Assembly (NCBI GenBank): GCA_022495005.1
Contig: JAGYXB010000185.1
Coordinates: forward strand, 186,001 to 250,000
Direction: 5' to 3'
DNA from: Rhyacophila brunnea
Taxonomy: Eukaryota; Arthropoda; Insecta; Trichoptera; Rhyacophilidae
DNA: 64,000 nucleotides
Positions 52,701 to 60,800 of the stretch are shown in pieces (positions within the stretch are counted from its first letter, which is position 1; every line of letters begins with the position of its first letter). Below the pieces are notes generated by a model. It did not search any database and was not told the DNA's origin. It saw only the letters and a program-made list of their open reading frames with translations. A program made the position numbers and the translations under genes.

Positions 52701-54663
52701 ATTTTAAAATATTGTAAATAATTGATGTAATTAAAATCTGATGAAAAGCCCATGTTTCAATAAATTATTCTACAATGAGAATTAAAATGAGAATAAAATC
52801 AGGTTGATTGACCCCGTGTGACAAGATATTTTGTAAAATACTTCATATTTAAGTATATTACCACGTTTTTCTTAGCTCGTATTCTTGTTTGTCCAGTGGT
52901 TGTTTATCCAGTACAAATCTTGCAATCGATGTTTAACTAACTTCCCGACTAGCTAAACATTTGAAACTTTTAGAATATATCAGAACACGATGCCGATGCA
53001 TTCTTTTAACACTTTTAGCCATCTTTAAGTAGAATTGAATTCATTTTCAGTTAATTCGGTTTTGTATAAAAGTTGTTTCGGAAGAAATCCGTAATCCAAT
53101 CCACTATTATTGGTTGCTAAGGAGGTGGTCCTAGCAACTAAATTATTAATATATATGTGCGTTACTATGGAAATCGAAATGACATTTCAGTATTCTATAT
53201 TTTTGTTTTGTTTGTTTGTTGCAAAATAGCAAAAAAAATATTTGTTGACAATTGCCTTATGTGTCCTAAATTATTAATACATAGAATTGTCAAGTTTATA
53301 TGATTCAACAGAAAATTTTAAAACGTGGTATATAAAAAGTTCTTTTTATCTTGTAATTATTTTTATGTTTTATTATCTTTTCGATATAAGAAACAAAATG
53401 GTGGTATTCTACCTCTTGTAGGCTTGATGTATCCATCATAATATACAAGGAGCTGTACCGAGTCGGGTCTGATCCAATTGCGTACCCAGTGATCGAATCG
53501 ACTTTATTACTTTTAGGAGCGGATTCTTCTCAAAATGTAATTTATAATGAACCGGTTTGGAACAAAAAAAAATGCTACCGATACACAGGTATGGGCTTCC
53601 TATTGTCTTTGGGAAACTTTCCACTTCCAAAAATAACCTTTGTATTGTAAAAACATGTTTATATCCGTTGAAGATTGTCGCATTGCATTGAATTGTCCAC
53701 TGATAAAATGGGCTTCCGAGTCAATTATATAGGTATAATAACAATAAGTATTAAATTTATAGCCAATTTATATTAATTAGTATGCCCATGTAGAAAAATC
53801 CAATAAACGAAATGTTTATAAATGACAAGATCAAAATGCATTCCGACACCTTCTTAAGAATCTTATTAAGTGCTTATATAAAATTTGGCAAGAAGCAAGA
53901 AATGAGCATAAACTGACTGCACATTACGCATATTGTGTTCTAAATTTGAAATAGTTACATTCGTCATGCGAATGACAACAAATTATATGTAATTTGTTTT
54001 GTAAACCAGTTTGGGAAAACGTTACGATATAATATTACATTTTTTGTTAATTATTAGGAACTGTCTTTATGTTGTGCTGGCATATATACTTATTAATTAG
54101 TAACATGTTTCATGTAAAATGATAAAAAAGATGACCTAAATCCTCCTATAAAAGTTTTCTAAAACCTTCCAATAAAACTTGTTCGTGATTTACAAAATGT
54201 TTCCCATTGTTTTAAGGAATCGCCACAAAATATAATATTCACGTGTAATTTAATTAATAACCATTTTACCAGTTCTTTTCCATGAGCATTCTCATTGTTA
54301 TAGTTGTGTTATGTATATAATATGTAATGTATAGTTGTGTATATAATATATTTCCTTCTGAGATACTCGCAGCAAAACTGAATTAAGTTTGCGCCCTGTT
54401 ACAAGTAGTATAGTGAAGTTGTATCAAAGGGGTGACCCATGCTAGGAATATTATGATTTTCATAAGTTATTATGGGATTCCCCGCAGAAGGAAAACTAAG
54501 ATGACCTAGGTACCTCTTTCGTCCATGGCCCCTTGACGAGGTCAGGGTTGACAACCTTTGTCCATCTCTGCTGGCATTGTACATCAGAGCGATCATTGAA
54601 ATATCCAGCGATGGCGTCCCACTGCTCACCGTGTTCATCCACCAGTTGCTTCAAATGGTTATC
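27946..54663 (-). CDS. Myb: Myb proto-oncogene-like transcription factor (R1R2R3 animal Myb), 5'-incomplete, 11 exons
   Basis: Sequence-specific nuclear DNA-binding protein. In animals with one Myb it acts in the Myb-MuvB/dREAM complex, controlling G2/M and replication-linked genes. I joined eleven minus-strand exons (54663-54514, 44629-44397, 43550-43079, 36288-36020, 35106-35000, 34137-33953, 32338-32204, 30582-30461, 30276-30066, 29397-29086, 28728-27946). All junctions are GT/AG, phases agree throughout, and they give 992 codons plus TGA. R1 lacks its first Trp (residues 1-40, Trp15 and Trp34 present). R2 (about 42-92) and R3 (about 93-145) have all three Trp each. A conserved C-terminal block falls at 473-489 and a MuvB-binding-like segment at about 558-595. 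Length is similar to or longer than vertebrate Mybs (roughly 640-750 aa) because of low-complexity Ser/Thr/Pro stretches. The initiator exon is not found. Identity is near certain; individual splice sites are inferred. Confidence 0.97.
29086..29397 (-). CDS. Myb: Myb exon: C-terminal basic segment
   Basis: Acceptor CTGCAG|ATG, donor ACCCCG|GTGAGC; 104 codons, phase 0 both ends. Encodes MLYDSGIASLKRKSLEGQRG, a Gly/Ser-rich stretch with KENAVP, a basic QHKRARKALPYSW and MFIIETP. KRKSL and HKRARKA look like nuclear-localisation-type clusters. GC content is clearly higher than in the surrounding introns, as for the other C-terminal exons. Confidence 0.9.
30066..30276 (-). CDS. Myb: Myb exon: MuvB-binding-like region
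   Basis: Completes Arg, then TPTPFKNAMAEMEKQSGQLK, followed by YEPSSPGVLAHDLTEIIKRE and an acidic, His/Ser-rich tail. In B-Myb and c-Myb the equivalent TPTPFK(N/H)AL...LPQTP...EDLxxVIK segment sits in the C-terminal regulatory region that contacts the LIN9/LIN52 subunits of MuvB. Order and spacing match here. Acceptor TGTCAG|A, donor GGACAG|GTACGT; 70 codons plus the split one. The binding role is inferred from the family. Confidence 0.94.
30461..30582 (-). CDS. Myb: Myb exon: Thr/Pro/Ser-rich C-terminal segment
   Basis: Acceptor TTTCAG|GAA, donor CTCAG|GTACTA. Encodes ESGVSPLHTPTPSMGGMGVS, then SCITPIPSRRSLLQHTLR. It is rich in Thr-Pro and Ser-Pro sites. Phase 0 in, phase 2 out; the split Arg codon is completed by the next exon's RTPTPFKNA. 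Confidence 0.9.
31150..31385 (+). pseudogene. pogo/Tigger-type DDE transposase fragment
   Basis: A frame through GFILDSSPRKTYVHCEESNV, PERKMPKDRITIIMPCSNAT, GTCKMKL, stop, VIGNARNPKPFK matches the GLFWRxLPxKT...GRKxxKDRITxxxCANATGxxKxKPLVIGKxxxPRxF core of Tigger/Jerky transposases. One stop is visible in the core. Terminal-like sequence TACAGTACTCTCTCAGTAAT (complement) lies at about 31620-31645. In a Myb intron, antisense to Myb. Confidence 0.85.
32024..32164 (-). repeat. tRNA-like SINE, copy 3 (Myb intron)
   Basis: Plus strand GACAGTGGTGTGGTGATAG, TATATTGTGGGGAATCAAAC, GGTGCCTTACGCGCTGGAAT. The distal module and tRNA-like head are kept; the middle is diverged. It lies in the intron just upstream (in transcription) of the last four Myb exons, sense to Myb. 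Confidence 0.7.
32204..32338 (-). CDS. Myb: Myb exon: conserved C-terminal Myb motif
   Basis: Encodes LMTPIKELPFSPSQFLNSPN followed by NMGMLSFDTPLQTTPVKRDS. The LPFSPSQFLN block is a hallmark of animal Myb C-termini (the region covered by the Cmyb C-terminal family) and holds two CDK-type Ser/Thr-Pro sites. Acceptor TTTTCAG|TTA, donor GTCAAG|GTATGT; exactly 45 codons, phase 0 on both sides. This exon gives the best evidence that the 3' exons belong to Myb and not to another gene. Confidence 0.95.
33377..33678. mobile_element. Inverted-repeat MITE in Myb intron
   Basis: GGTGATTTTTGTCGTTCAAC on the left and GTTGAATGACAAAAATCATC on the right, about 260 bp between the arms. Non-coding. Confidence 0.7.
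33953..34137 (-). CDS. Myb: Myb exon: basic Ser/Pro segment
   Basis: Acceptor TTTCAG|TC, donor TGTCTG|GTAAAT. Encodes KFSDSPGGVMLENASVNVSP, then a basic patch (PPPILRRAKSKRAG) reminiscent of the PxILRR motif seen in this part of A- and B-Myb proteins, ending TPFRCL. Phase 1 in, phase 0 out. The basic patch could serve nuclear import; that is inference. Confidence 0.88.
34590..34703. mobile_element. 114-bp MITE in Myb intron
   Basis: Left TTAAGACACACGACACTGCA then AGTTGACG; right complement TAAGACACATGATCCTGCTA then GTTGACG. Arms cover about half the element, so it can fold as a hairpin. Confidence 0.75.
35000..35106 (-). CDS. Myb: Myb exon: Ser/Thr-rich segment
   Basis: Acceptor TTTCAG|A, donor CCCA|GTAAGC; phase 2 in, phase 1 out. 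Encodes about 36 residues (YYSQNTTTSPLSSRNESLNS, then a short helix-like NLQREFQTLSP). It contains Ser-Pro sites of the kind phosphorylated by CDKs in B-Myb. Support comes from phase agreement with both neighbours and a clean pyrimidine tract, not from domain similarity. Confidence 0.85.
36020..36288 (-). CDS. Myb: Myb exon: central region
   Basis: Reads MDWSMELCNNDPSNSCHSNA, then a Pro-rich stretch (YPTAPPPVAKP) and a charged helix-like segment (LHLREVLKKQVLEMG). The acceptor is TTCAAG|ATG and the donor GACAG|GTTTGT. Phase 0 enters and phase 2 leaves. The opening Met is unlikely to be a start, because the upstream R2R3 exons join in frame. No known domain; this is the position of the transactivation region in vertebrate Mybs. 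Confidence 0.88.
38660..39095. repeat. Unclassified repeat, plus-oriented copy (Myb intron)
   Basis: About 430 bp that recurs in reverse complement at 52870-53365: shared TTCTGTTGAATCATATAAAC, GATTTCCATAGTAACGCAC, CTAGCAACCAATAATGGT, GCATCGTGTTYTGATATATT, TAGCTAGTCGGGAAGTTAGT. By eye 80-85 percent identical. A short frame MAKSIKKMHWHRVLIYSK is present in both. Confidence 0.85.
39773..39922. mobile_element. Foldback MITE, copy 1
   Basis: Near-complete palindrome: GGGTCCACACTGGCAACAAG at the left and CTTGTTGCCAGTGTGGAAAT at the right. Inner arms carry the GGCAGCCTCGTTAGATTTTA word and its complement. 150 bp, no coding. Confidence 0.88.
40746..42180. mobile_element. pogo/Tigger-like element with nested insertion
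   Basis: Left AGGTAGAACCTTGATTATCC, right complement CAGTAGAAACTTGATTATCC, then AGACC in both; TA on both sides. Interrupted by the 40873-41881 element, so the host was about 0.43 kb. No transposase remains. Confidence 0.85.
40873..41881. mobile_element. PIF/Harbinger-like element nested in Tigger-like element
   Basis: 1.0 kb with ends TGGTACGTTTACATCTGACA / TGGTACGTTTACATTTGACA, flanked by TTA (40870-40872 and 41882-41884). A 3-bp TWA duplication is typical of PIF/Harbinger. The minus strand holds an open stretch (VDIISETVCNKLLSLMSDKK, KWLKADIDELIDRYY) that may be an exon remnant; not identified. Confidence 0.8.
43079..43550 (-). CDS. Myb: Myb exon: end of R3 and linker
   Basis: Begins by completing the Arg codon and gives TDNAIKNHWNSTMRRKYEKE, the R3 recognition helix (DNAIKNHW) and the third Trp. 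A Ser/Asn-rich linker follows. The acceptor is TTTCAG|A. I chose the donor GAT|GTTAGT, which keeps phase 0 with the next exon (MDWSMEL...). Reading on past it gives a hydrophobic, Lys/Asn-rich tail typical of intron. No catalytic residues are expected. The exon is bordered by a SINE about 100 bp upstream. Confidence 0.93.
43650..43745 (-). repeat. tRNA-like SINE, copy 4 (Myb intron, partial)
   Basis: Plus strand CTTTGAGAAAATCACATAAA followed by TATATTGTGACCTCACAGAG and a tRNA-like head ending CTGGACTACGCGGGA. It sits 100 bp upstream of the R3 exon in the short intron, sense to Myb. The distal module is missing. Confidence 0.75.
44397..44629 (-). CDS. Myb: Myb exon: R2 and first two thirds of R3
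   Basis: Encodes EDEKVVELVNKYGPKKWTLI through the R2 recognition helix (GKQCRERWHNHLNP) into R3 (KKSAWTDQEDRLIYEAHRRL, then GNQWAKIAKLLPGR). It is nearly identical in pattern to vertebrate c-Myb. The acceptor is TTCCAG|GAG and the donor CG|GTAATA, leaving a split Arg codon (phase 2) completed by the next exon. The regular Trp spacing is intact, so DNA binding should be preserved. Confidence 0.97.
44811..44991 (+). pseudogene. LINE ORF2 C-terminal fragment with GAA tail (Myb intron)
   Basis: Plus strand gives RKRFSWLRDFRKWLNVQGVR-like text followed by IKDGTKRRR and a GAAGAAGAAA tail, as in RTE-type LINE ends (RRISWLRNLRxW...LIANLRNGxGTKKK). One or more frame breaks. Antisense to Myb. Confidence 0.6.
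45151..45310 (-). repeat. tRNA-like SINE, copy 5 (Myb intron, best preserved)
   Basis: Plus strand CAAGCCACGAGGCACAGTGG, CACCCAGGCTTTGAGAAAAT, TATATTGTGACCTCACCGGG, GATCGAACCCAGAGC, GCATTACGCACTGGACTATG. On the minus strand the B box reads GGGTTCGATCCC, close to the tRNA consensus. Sense to Myb. Confidence 0.8.
47005..47127. mobile_element. Foldback MITE, copy 2
   Basis: 123 bp, ends TATGCCG / CGGCATA. Arms hold CTGGCAACAAGTTGCTGGCA and CTCGTTAAATTTTACGAT with their complements. Best-preserved copy; TA flanks. Confidence 0.92.
47454..48118. mobile_element. 665-bp element with AGCTTAGAGCGGAATGCA ends
   Basis: Left AGCTTAGAGCGGAATGCA, right complement AGCTAAGAGCGGAATGCA. Internal TTAAGGATTCC- and CCTTAGTTAAG-like words are partly repeated. 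Non-coding. Target duplication uncertain. Confidence 0.8.
48331..48709. repeat. Inverted GGGACAACTGGACG words bounding a repeat
   Basis: GGGACAACTGGACG at 48331-48344 and its complement at 48696-48709, each within GGCGCC- or GGCGTCC-containing context. Probably the ends of a DNA transposon about 0.4 kb long. Confidence 0.5.
49646..50035 (+). CDS. Uncertain 129-codon ORF inside Myb intron, antisense
   Basis: Open frame MSIRASSVENFFREEYIYLF ... WRYVADSLGKSNKGID ... FLIYGFLYVYVGWDIFHPTS. It is longer than most chance frames here and has a plausible amino-acid mix. An overlapping frame from 49581 (LNKLEIPGHVLIKLKYLN) hints at a frameshift in a longer ancestor. The WRYVADSLG stretch faintly recalls death-domain helices, but this is weak. 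No promoter, splice sites or relatives are identified. A decayed gene or transposon remnant is as likely as a real gene. Confidence 0.2.
   Translation: MSIRASSVENFFREEYIYLFNVPRTSRVQRNLEYLLEHSNICMSWRYVADSLGKSNKGIDMVSWQCHNINKWINHRHLNSGHIFFGCAYSYHVNRSLKIPFLIYGFLYVYVGWDIFHPTSETIEKITLN
51529..51645. repeat. Dispersed 120-bp repeat, copy B (Myb intron)
   Basis: Second copy of the repeat at 20061-20180, in the first visible Myb intron; about 80 percent alike by eye. Confidence 0.7.
52261..52438. mobile_element. MITE with TACAGACTTACAAACTTATC ends
   Basis: Left TTACAGACTTACAAACTTAT / CTAAAGAAT, right complement of ATTCTTTAGATAAGTTTGTA / TGACTGTA. Left half matches 48213-48300 (TGGGGGAACCACTACCCAAA / GAAAACTACCCAATCAAG), a truncated copy in the same orientation. 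Confidence 0.75.
52870..53365. repeat. Unclassified repeat, inverted copy (Myb intron)
   Basis: Reverse-complement relative of 38660-39095, with a T-rich insertion at about 53195-53235. The two copies lie on either side of the R2 and R3 exons. Confidence 0.85.
54514..54663 (-). CDS. Myb: Myb exon: most of repeat R1 and start of R2
   Basis: Reads DNHLKQLVDEHGEQWDAIAG and continues through the recognition-helix region (DVQCQQRW) into VVNPDLVKGPWTKE. The acceptor is a T-rich tract ending CCCCAG and the donor is GAG|GTACCT. It matches R1 of animal Mybs (GTDDW...DVQCQHRWQKVLNP type). The first R1 tryptophan (the WTxEE part) must be encoded by an upstream exon that I could not find. It ends exactly where the next exon supplies EDEKVVELV. 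The 9.9-kb intron that follows is the largest in the gene. Confidence 0.95.
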
Positions 54664-57600
54664 CTGGGGAGAGAAAAAAATAGTTATTGCGATGGCTATT
54701 CATTAATAATTAATGGCTACATAATATTTACAAACTAATTCTGGTCAAATACACGATGACAACATACGACATTATGTTCTTATTACTTGTTCACATGTTG
54801 CAGGGGAACACCAGCGCCTTCATTCCATGTGGGCACCCCAGCTCGAATGCAAAGTATCACGCTGAGATTAGCAACGAAAACGAGAAGACTGTTAATATTA
54901 ATTTCTCAAATTGTGGTAAAATCGTTCAATATACCAAACATGTGTAAAATACTTTTCTGTGTAGAGTTTAACGATCTTTATTTCATCCAAGAATAAATTC
55001 ACTGTGAATAAAACAGTTAATGAAATATTACCCAAAAACTCTTTTTGGTCGGCATTTTACCAAGATGGCGTCGTTTGCCCAAGTATGCCTTCGTGGCACC
55101 GGGCAGATTGTTTAGAAGTTTAGATAGATTCATTCAGATAGATTTTAGTTTGCTTCAATGTATCTGGCGCAGAAATCATTTAAAAGTGGAAACATGGCGA
55201 ACTTATTTTTTTTGTAATTTTGATTTCCAAAGCTCAATATGCTCAAAGCAAAATATTTTATGAATGCCTTCACTTCGTCTTTTTAAATCAGTGAATGCAT
55301 TAGTAGTCCTTGCATTGATTTATTCACTCATTTTTTTTTTAATTTCAACCAAATAGACAAGTTTAACAACAAAATTATCGTTCCTAAACAAATTTGCCTC
55401 AAATTTCAACATTATGATTTGACCCTTTTGTTTCATTTTTTCACGAGATAGCCAGCGCGCTTCACAATATACTATAGAAGTGAGGTATTATAAAATTAGT
55501 CTCCATATTATTTTCAGACAGGTTTGCAAACATCCTTTTATAGGACTGTTTTATGTAGTTTATATCTTGCGGCCGTTTTATAAAATAAGCATTTGCAAAC
55601 TGCAAACCAGTGGCTACAGTAATTGTGTGAAACTTTTCGCGCCTCCCTTCGCAACACTCCGCGCCTCCCAGTTTGGCTGATTTAGATAAACGTAACTGAC
55701 GAAACAAGCGACAATAAGTTTGTTGTCAAATTTGGCGGTAAAATTAATTTTAATCATGTATCTACAGAGGAACGAATCGAGCCTTTCGATTTCACATAAA
55801 AACCCGAAGGGTTACTTATTAGAAAAATAGAACACGTTTTATCAAAGTTTTTACCTGGCCGCCATCATGTACTATTTAGGAGTGGTTAGCATGTCAGGTA
55901 CACGACGAAAGGGTTGTAAAAGGGATTGAATTAATGGGCATTGCAATCAACCCCGATTCGTTCCATGGCGGGTTTAGTTAAGGTGTAGGCCGTAGGGTCT
56001 CAAAAATACAGCGAGCCCTTTATTGCATTTTTAACTTGATACCTTACTAATGAAACATTAATTCACAGCATTAATTTACCTCATGAGATATTATGTTTGA
56101 CTCAATAACAAGAGAGTCTTATTATGAAAGTGTGGTATTAAAATAATTGATGCCAATGATTATTTTGGAACGTGGTTCTTTTGACAGCAGAGTAAAATTA
56201 ATATTTTTGATGTTTGCGGAATATAATTGAAAAACAGCAGTTTCTTCATCTGAACAAGTGGTGCACAACGTATTTGGAAGAAAGGACAATTTACCCATGA
56301 AAGTGTTGAAAATATTGATTTATTATGCTAGACGAGACATCCATTTTATTATTTTTAATTTAATAGTTACATATTGGTGATGAACTATTTGTTATTTTGG
56401 GCCGCGGTTTGTGCATCACTGATCTATATTATAGGTATTGGGTATTGGCAATATCTTAATACTATTTTCTTCCGAATCCGTGAACTGGCCCAACGCGTGA
56501 ATAATTGCGATTCAATTCCACATTGAAAAACCATTTGACGATAGCATGTGTCGCATTTTTACTCATTATCGCCAAGTAGAGTACATGCTTCATAACTTTG
56601 CACTCCGGCTCTAGAATGAAAATGATGTAATGATAATTATGTTCTAAAAATATTTTTTTACATTATATTAAATTATCTATTTATTTTCTTATTACTACAT
56701 AATTAATACAAGTGAAATCATTTGGTCTAATTTTATTCGAGGTAATCAGGCAAAGAGACGTATCAGTGTAGTAAAAAGTGCAAAAAAGTGCTAAGTTATA
56801 AAACTTATACTCTACCTATCATTATATGCCATTTATAATTACTACACGGATTTGGCAACTTGGTTTACCTACTCTTATATTATTAAAAGTCGATGTCACT
56901 GTCAGTAAACTGCATTTGTGTGCCATTACATTAGTCAGTTACACATTAGATTCCCGTATTTTTGTTAAGATTTAAATAATTCAATATATATGTAATTCTT
57001 TTGTCCGAGGTGCAGGGTTTCATATAAAATCCCGTAAAGCCGATTTAATGCAACGAAACAATGAAATTTGCAGGATGTACCAACATAATGGTCATTATAA
57101 ACACCACTAGACTATAATCGATATTCTGAAATGCGGTAAACCCGGATAAAACTTATTTATTTGGAAATAATATACAATATAATCTACACCTACAGTCAAA
57201 TAGTCAACGTACGATTTCTAGTTCCACACATCGGCGCTAATGTCCACACCGATAACAAGTGGCGCGACAACTCGTTAAATTTTACGATAAGCATGATAAT
57301 TATCGTAATTTTTTTTAAGCAATTATGATAATTATCGTAAAATTTAACGAGTTGTCGCGCGACTTTTTGCCGGTGTGGCCGCACTTTAAGAAGTTGTCTC
57401 TTCTTCTATGCAACAAGGAATGATCACTACCAGGGTAACGTGAGGGTTTCTTCCTGGGATACTCCCAGTATTTTCAAAGGCTGTTTATAGTTTATACATT
57501 ATGCTAAGTATATAAATGACCACAAGGGTGCAGAGACGTTGTGTGTGGTGTTTTTCATAAAGCACCATACAAGCATATTATACGGTTTGCCTTCTACAAA

Positions 57601-60600
57601 ATCTAATTCACCTTCAAATGTCCTAGATATAGACTATAGTGACATCATAAGCGTCTGAAGATGGTTTTTAATATTTTATTTTTAATTTAATGAATTGTCA
57701 CGTTTTGGTTTGGTTCGATGCGGTTTTATACTGACCGAAGGTGCAATATGAATGACTATTTTGAAATGATAATAGAACATAGAGCAAATCATTCAGAACG
57801 CTATAAAGGTTCACTATTGCCATTTAAACTTTAAATATCAAGTCAGGAAGCGTATTGCCAACCCTTTTCATATATTATGTTATATTGTCAGCATGCGAAT
57901 ATTATTTCCGTCAGCAGAACGATGTATTTTGGGTGGTAACTAACTACATTATGTACCTATTGTTTATTATAATATGAGGAGACTCTTTGGTGGTTTTATT
58001 ATAATTTTAAACCATGGGTTGGTTGGTCAGTTCTTCAAGCTACAACACAATATTCGTAAATATACCAACGATTATTCAACTCTCTAGCTGCTGAGATGTT
58101 TTACATATCTCCAATGAGAAATGCTACCTACGATTTATAATCACTCTACCGTTTTACTGATGTATCTATAGTCTAAGGTTTTACTGGTTATGCGACATCG
58201 GAATATTATTTGAAGACATAGCGTGCGGGAGACTAATAACAACACTAGTAATAAAAAATCCAACCGATCTCAACCGAAAGTTTGATGACACAAGATTTAA
58301 AGCCCACTCCGCGCGCATAATTGATTATGATTATTATTGATTATACACATCGTTTTAGAAGTTTTATAACAAGATAGGTACCACTTGAATTGTCCCAAAT
58401 ATAAACAAATTTATTATTTCAATAAATCATTTAACCCATAGATAAAAGGAGTAAATAAGTAAATGCAAAAACAAACAAAATAAAAACATGTTTGATAATG
58501 TCTCAGTTAATTTACCATTTCGAGCATTGTTGCGTCAACAATGATCGTTGTTAGCATTTCTCGCGGTTATTATGAACCATGAATCATGATACATCGTGTT
58601 TAGCATCCTATTCATTGTTTACTATAATTATATTACTTATTTTGATTATTCCTTATTTCATAATATAAATTTATCTGCAGAGATATGAGCATTTTTATAA
58701 CAACAGTAAAAGAGTCATTTAAATACTAGGTAATCACTTAATATGGAGTTAAAAATTAAATTAGATGATAAGATAACAATTCTCTTTAAAATATGAAATA
58801 ATAGTATTAATAAAATTATAACAAATAGGTACATAGCAAAAAGGTAATGGCAATGTATTTTAGGAGGTCAAAAAAAAAGATTTGTGCATTCGAAGTGGAT
58901 TAGTTCAGCAAGTAAAATATCAATCCAATTATCAACAGATTGAAGTTGTTTTAATTACAGAGCGGTACGAATAAATCGAATTATATTAGTTCTTCAGCTG
59001 TTTGTATGCCGACAATAAACGATAAACAAAAAGTCATTTTCAATGTGCAAAAAAATAAACAATCAAAGCTGTCGAGGGTACAAAAAATAATACGGGGAGT
59101 ATTCGGCCTTCACGAAATAATTATTGATATATTACTAGATATCACATATTGACAAGAAGTAAATATCATTATCTAATACCAGAGCCGCAGTTACGACATA
59201 GTGGGCAACCTAAGCAAATGGCTAGGGGGTTGAATGAGTTTGAGCGCCACGCTCGTGCCGATATGATAATATCTTTATCAACGTGTACGCGCTTATGACA
59301 CATTGTTATCCTTACTTGGTGTTATCGTTATGACGCGCGCATAGGGTGTTGCTGATAACAGAGGTTTTGAATTTCCGTTTGAATGAAATTAATAAGGATA
59401 TTTTGCAGTTTTCGGACATATTATTCATCGCAGACCAGACAATATGGAGGCTGATAATTTTGGGTTGCCTACAAGGAAGACGAAACAGAGGAAAAACGTC
59501 GGTACAACACTTAAGCTGCCAAGTGAAGAAGTTTAGCATGCGCATCCATTAATGTCGTCTGTGGTTGTGTTTTTATGTATGTATTCCCATTCTGTACCCG
59601 GACTGGCTTCTATAATTACTACGGCAGGATAGATAATCGGGGGTCGAACGCATCGTTCGGTCGTTCATGTAGGCGTAGACGCTTACTTGAAGCAGCCTTC
59701 ATTATGCCCCGAGTGAAGCAGAGGACTGCGAGGGGCGGAGAGTGCTGGTCGCTCAGATGATGGCCACGATACTCAGCCAAGAAGGAATGACCGAAAGGAG
59801 TAAGAAAACATTATGACAATATCATTCCGACGGCATCGATTTCAAGGAACTAATTTGTAGAATTTGAGATATTATGTAATCATTTAGTCCTGGCGTTTCC
59901 GTGGTTATTTCAGCGGGCGAGCGGGGGGGGGGGGTGTGTGGGAAAAGTACTCTAATTAATAATTGTATCTCACTTTTATTAGCTACCAGGCATATTTGCT
60001 CGCTACACCCGCATTATAATGTCCCACCATTTAAATAATGTTACGTGTCGATAGATGGATGATCTGTCAGAGGTGACGAATTTTATCCATAACGTAAAAT
60101 TAACAGACTTATTTGTCATTATATTTTTGGTCTATAAGCTATATAACATGCCAAAGATCGCTGAACGCGTGGTTGTTTCCGAAAATTTCGAAAGACATTT
60201 TGTGGAGAATATTTCTAATTCCTGTAGAAATTTAGAATTGCCTTGGCAGAGTGTAACTTTATTAAAATAAACATTATTATCAATATCAATGCGGTCCAAT
60301 ACGTCAACGACTGGGTCTACACGGGGCGCCAAAAATCTCACTACGACTCTGTCTAACATACATGATTTTTAGTATGTGATAATTCTCTATATTGGCGGTT
60401 AAGCCCAATACAAATATGTTGATAGTGAAGTTACTACAAATCTAACATATTGGTTTATGCGGTTTGGTTAAAGTCATTTCGGTTTATTCCATAATGTGTA
60501 GATATTATGTAACATTGTAATACTCATGATATTCCAGTGGTTTTCAAGAGAATTTTACCTACGGCCGCATTTAGGAAAATTAAACGTAACGGTAACAACT

Positions 60601-60630
60601 GGAAAGGATGGAATAAGCGCCCTCGGGATT
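54664..60630. other. Upstream of the first visible Myb exon
   Basis: Either Myb intron or promoter. I searched the minus strand for an exon ending WTxEE before a GT donor and found none. 59.2-59.9 kb has higher GC and a 12-G run (59923-59934). No gene assigned. Confidence 0.5.
57239..57384. mobile_element. Foldback MITE, copy 3
   Basis: Arms with GTGGCGCGACAACTCGTTAA and its near-complement around a TTTTACGATAAGCATGATAA core. More diverged at the ends (CCACACCGATAACAAG against CCACACCGGCAAAAAG). Confidence 0.85.
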
Positions 60631-60800
60631 AAGGATGTCTTCAATTAAGAGCTATTAGAAAATAGGTTCTTTTTCGTAAAATGATTCTTCCATATTATGT
60701 GAAGAAAAATTCTCTTTTATAGAGCTTTTGATATGGTAATATTCTTGTCAATACGCTCATTTATATTTTATAGCAAGAACAGCACGTGTTTTGTTTATAT
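60631..60800 (+). repeat. 170-bp direct repeat, copy 1
   Basis: Matches 61151-61320 at a constant offset of 520 bp: AATTAAGAGCTATTAGAAAA, TTCTCTTTTATAGAGCTTTT, TTTATATTTTATAGCAAGAA. Only a few substitutions. Confidence 0.92.

Larger units (their letters stand above)
44630..54513 (-). other. Largest visible Myb intron (9.9 kb)
   Basis: Between the R1 and R2 exons. Contains LINE, SINE, two foldback or terminal-repeat elements, a 0.67-kb element, the 51.5-kb repeat, a MITE and the inverted copy of the 38.7-kb repeat. TCTCGAGAA-rich stretch at 46760-46840. No further Myb exon found. Confidence 0.8.

Noticed and set aside
59690..59720. Minus-strand ATGAAGGCTGCTTCAA followed by GTAAGC as a possible Myb first exon
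   Set aside because: Start and donor are plausible but encode only five residues with no Myb similarity, and no connecting exon with the first R1 tryptophan was found.
59575..59760. 61-codon plus-strand frame as a divergent gene
   Set aside because: Arg-rich because of GC-rich DNA, no splice or initiation support, no recognisable motif.
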